From positions 1 through 14,210 of the forward strand of contig WFSM01000113.1 of assembly GCA_015485945.1 (NCBI GenBank): a stretch of 14,210 nt of DNA. The letters run 5' to 3'. The stretch's first letter is position 1, and every line of letters starts with the position of its first letter. The notes beneath the pieces are model-generated. The model was given only the letters and a program-made list of their open reading frames with translations. It searched no databases and had not been told where the DNA came from. This stretch comes from Candidatus Bipolaricaulota bacterium. Lineage in GTDB: Bacteria; Bipolaricaulota; Bipolaricaulia; UBA7950; UBA9294. Shown piece by piece: positions 12,935 to 14,210 of the stretch. The translations under genes were made by a program, and so were the position numbers.

Positions 12935-14210
12935 TCTGTGCGGTCGCACGGGCAAGCCCGCCGTGGTTATCGATAACAACCAATTGCACTGTGTATACGC
13001 CGGGAGCGGTATAGGTGTGTATCGGAGCGAGCACTGATCCGTCTCCACATCCGCCCGCGGTTCCGGGGCACGTCGTCCCGTCGCCGAAGTCCCACGCTGT
13101 GTGCACGATCTGTCCGTTGGGGCTCGGGTCATAGGAATGGTCGTAAAATTCAACCGGGGTACCGACAACGGCGGTGGCAGGCGCGACGAGCTTCGCGATC
13201 GGGAGTGCATTCGCTACGATGACCGGTTTAGACGCAGTTGCGTGTACTCCGCACGCGTCAGTGACCGTGAGCGTAACGGTGTACGTCCCCTCGTCCGGAA
13301 ACTGGTGCGTCGGGGTCTGCACGTCGGCACTCTCACCGTCACCGAAGTTCCACGCCCAGCTCACAATCTTCCCCACCGGATCGACCGATTGGTCGGTGAA
13401 CGTCACCGTGTCGGCATCGGTCGGAGACGGCGGCTGATAGCTAAAGTCCGCGATCAGACTGTCCACGTTGATCGTGACCGGAGCGGAAGTTGCGGTTGCG
13501 CCGTCATCATCGGTTACCTTAACTGTCGCGGCATACGTACCGGCTTTCGCATAGACATGAGTAACCGTCGGGGCAGTGGTGACAGTCGTGTAGGTCCCGC
13601 TGCCAGTGAAGTCCCATGCGTAGTGCACGATCCTGCCGTTCGGGCTCTGATCGTGCGAGCCCGATGCATCGAACTGGACCGGTGCTCCGGCAAGCACGTG
13701 GGTAGGAGTGGCAGTCAAGTGAGCAATCGGCGGTGCATTGGTCACAGTGATCTGAACCGTGGCCGGCGCTGACTTCACTCCGCTGTCGTCGGTGACGACG
13801 AGCGTGACGGTGTACGTGCCTTCATCCGGGAACCGGTGCGATGGAGTCTGCACGGTGGCGTTGGTACCGTCGCCGAATGACCACTCCCAAGCAACGACCC
13901 TGCCATCGGGATCAGTTGATCGATCGGTGAATTGAACCGTGTCCGCATCCGTTGGCGTCGCGGGCGCAGTGCTGAATTGCGCAATCGGTTTTCTGTCGCA
14001 TACGGTGACGGTCACCGGGGCGGATACCGCGGTCAGCCCGGCCGCATCGGTGACTTTAACCGTGGCCGCGTATTTGGCCTGCGCCGTGGGGATATGCATG
14101 TAGGTGTGGGTCACACTGGTAGAGCTCGTGGTCTGGTCGTAGGCACCGTCACCGTTGAAATCCCACGCGTAGCTCACGATCTTGTCCGTCGGGCACGTGG
14201 TGGATGCGGA
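12909..14210 (-). CDS. PKD-domain repeat protein (C-terminal part, 5' end outside window)
   Basis: The minus strand is open from the window edge through 433 codons to a TAA at 12911-12909. The gene continues beyond the window, and a GTG at 14177 is internal. The visible part is built from five PKD (polycystic kidney disease) beta-sandwich domains at about 1-72 (partial), 74-158, 160-250, 252-334 and 336-430. Hallmarks are WDFNGDG, WSFGDG, WDFTGSG, WNFGDG and WDFGDG, each followed by a GTYTVTLVVTD-type strand. PKD domains are usual in secreted or surface proteins, where they act as spacers or bind carbohydrate or protein. No membrane anchor, sorting motif or catalytic domain is visible at this end, which stops at PPAQ. 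Domains alternate in two types (see repeat entry). The function of the whole protein depends on the missing N-terminal part. Confidence 0.9.
   Translation of the reverse strand, partial: SASTTCPTDKIVSYAWDFNGDGAYDQTTSSTSVTHTYMHIPTAQAKYAATVKVTDAAGLTAVSAPVTVTVCDRKPIAQFSTAPATPTDADTVQFTDRSTDPDGRVVAWEWSFGDGTNATVQTPSHRFPDEGTYTVTLVVTDDSGVKSAPATVQITVTNAPPIAHLTATPTHVLAGAPVQFDASGSHDQSPNGRIVHYAWDFTGSGTYTTVTTAPTVTHVYAKAGTYAATVKVTDDDGATATSAPVTINVDSLIADFSYQPPSPTDADTVTFTDQSVDPVGKIVSWAWNFGDGESADVQTPTHQFPDEGTYTVTLTVTDACGVHATASKPVIVANALPIAKLVAPATAVVGTPVEFYDHSYDPSPNGQIVHTAWDFGDGTTCPGTAGGCGDGSVLAPIHTYTAPGVYTVQLVVIDNHGGLARATAQITVRPPAQ
12921..14210 (-). repeat. Alternating PKD repeats with a two-domain period near 531 bp
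   Basis: Domains 2 (13991-13737) and 4 (13457-13209) are closely alike in protein and DNA: both contain PTDADTV and FPDEGTYTVTL, and matching DNA begins at 13804 and 13273, an offset of 531 bases. Domains 1 (14210-13995) and 3 (13733-13461) form a second type, with YAATVKVTD and TSAPVT-like endings. Domain 5 (13205-12921) is more divergent, with a Cys-containing insertion near residues 381-388. The repeating unit is thus a pair of unlike PKD domains, which suggests duplication of a two-domain block. Confidence 0.75.

Overview
The window is gene-dense, GC-rich bacterial DNA from a Gram-negative-type (diderm) organism. The evidence is a lipopolysaccharide-transport (Lpt) protein with LptF/G and LptD parts, a complete FtsZ, MiaB and an OmpR-type two-component pair. 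No mobile element, rRNA, tRNA or CRISPR array is visible. The sequence alone does not fix the phylum. A deep-branching diderm lineage such as Bipolaricaulota/Acetothermia is my low-confidence guess, based on the unusual fusions and leaderless promoters.

Layout: (1) 1-92 holds the last codons of an unidentified + strand gene. (2) 93-242 is a convergent gap with no clear gene or terminator. (3) 243-3368 (-) is one 1041-residue protein joining an LptF/LptG-type inner-membrane permease to an LptA-like segment and an LptD-type outer-membrane barrel. (4) 3369-3451 is a divergent promoter region in which both genes appear to be transcribed without a 5' leader. (5) 3452-8629 (+) is a tight four-gene run: miaB, a PfkB-family sugar kinase with altered motifs, a two-CBS protein, and a DinG-type helicase with an eroded exonuclease domain. 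(6) 8630-8688 carries a promoter and ribosome-binding site for the next run. (7) 8689-12934 (+) is ftsZ with an unusual N-terminal domain, then a soluble four-PAS histidine kinase and its OmpR-family response regulator, spaced as an operon. (8) 12909-14210 (-) is the C-terminal part of a PKD-repeat surface protein whose 3' end overlaps the regulator gene by 26 bp.

The genes cover envelope assembly (Lpt fusion), tRNA modification and energy or DNA maintenance (miaB to dinG), and cell division with a linked signalling pair. The strongest candidates for something undescribed are the single-chain Lpt protein (inner membrane to outer membrane) and an FtsZ whose N-terminus resembles the small alpha/beta module of DnaA domain I or DnaX. 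Both are inferred from motif reading and need profile or structure searches.
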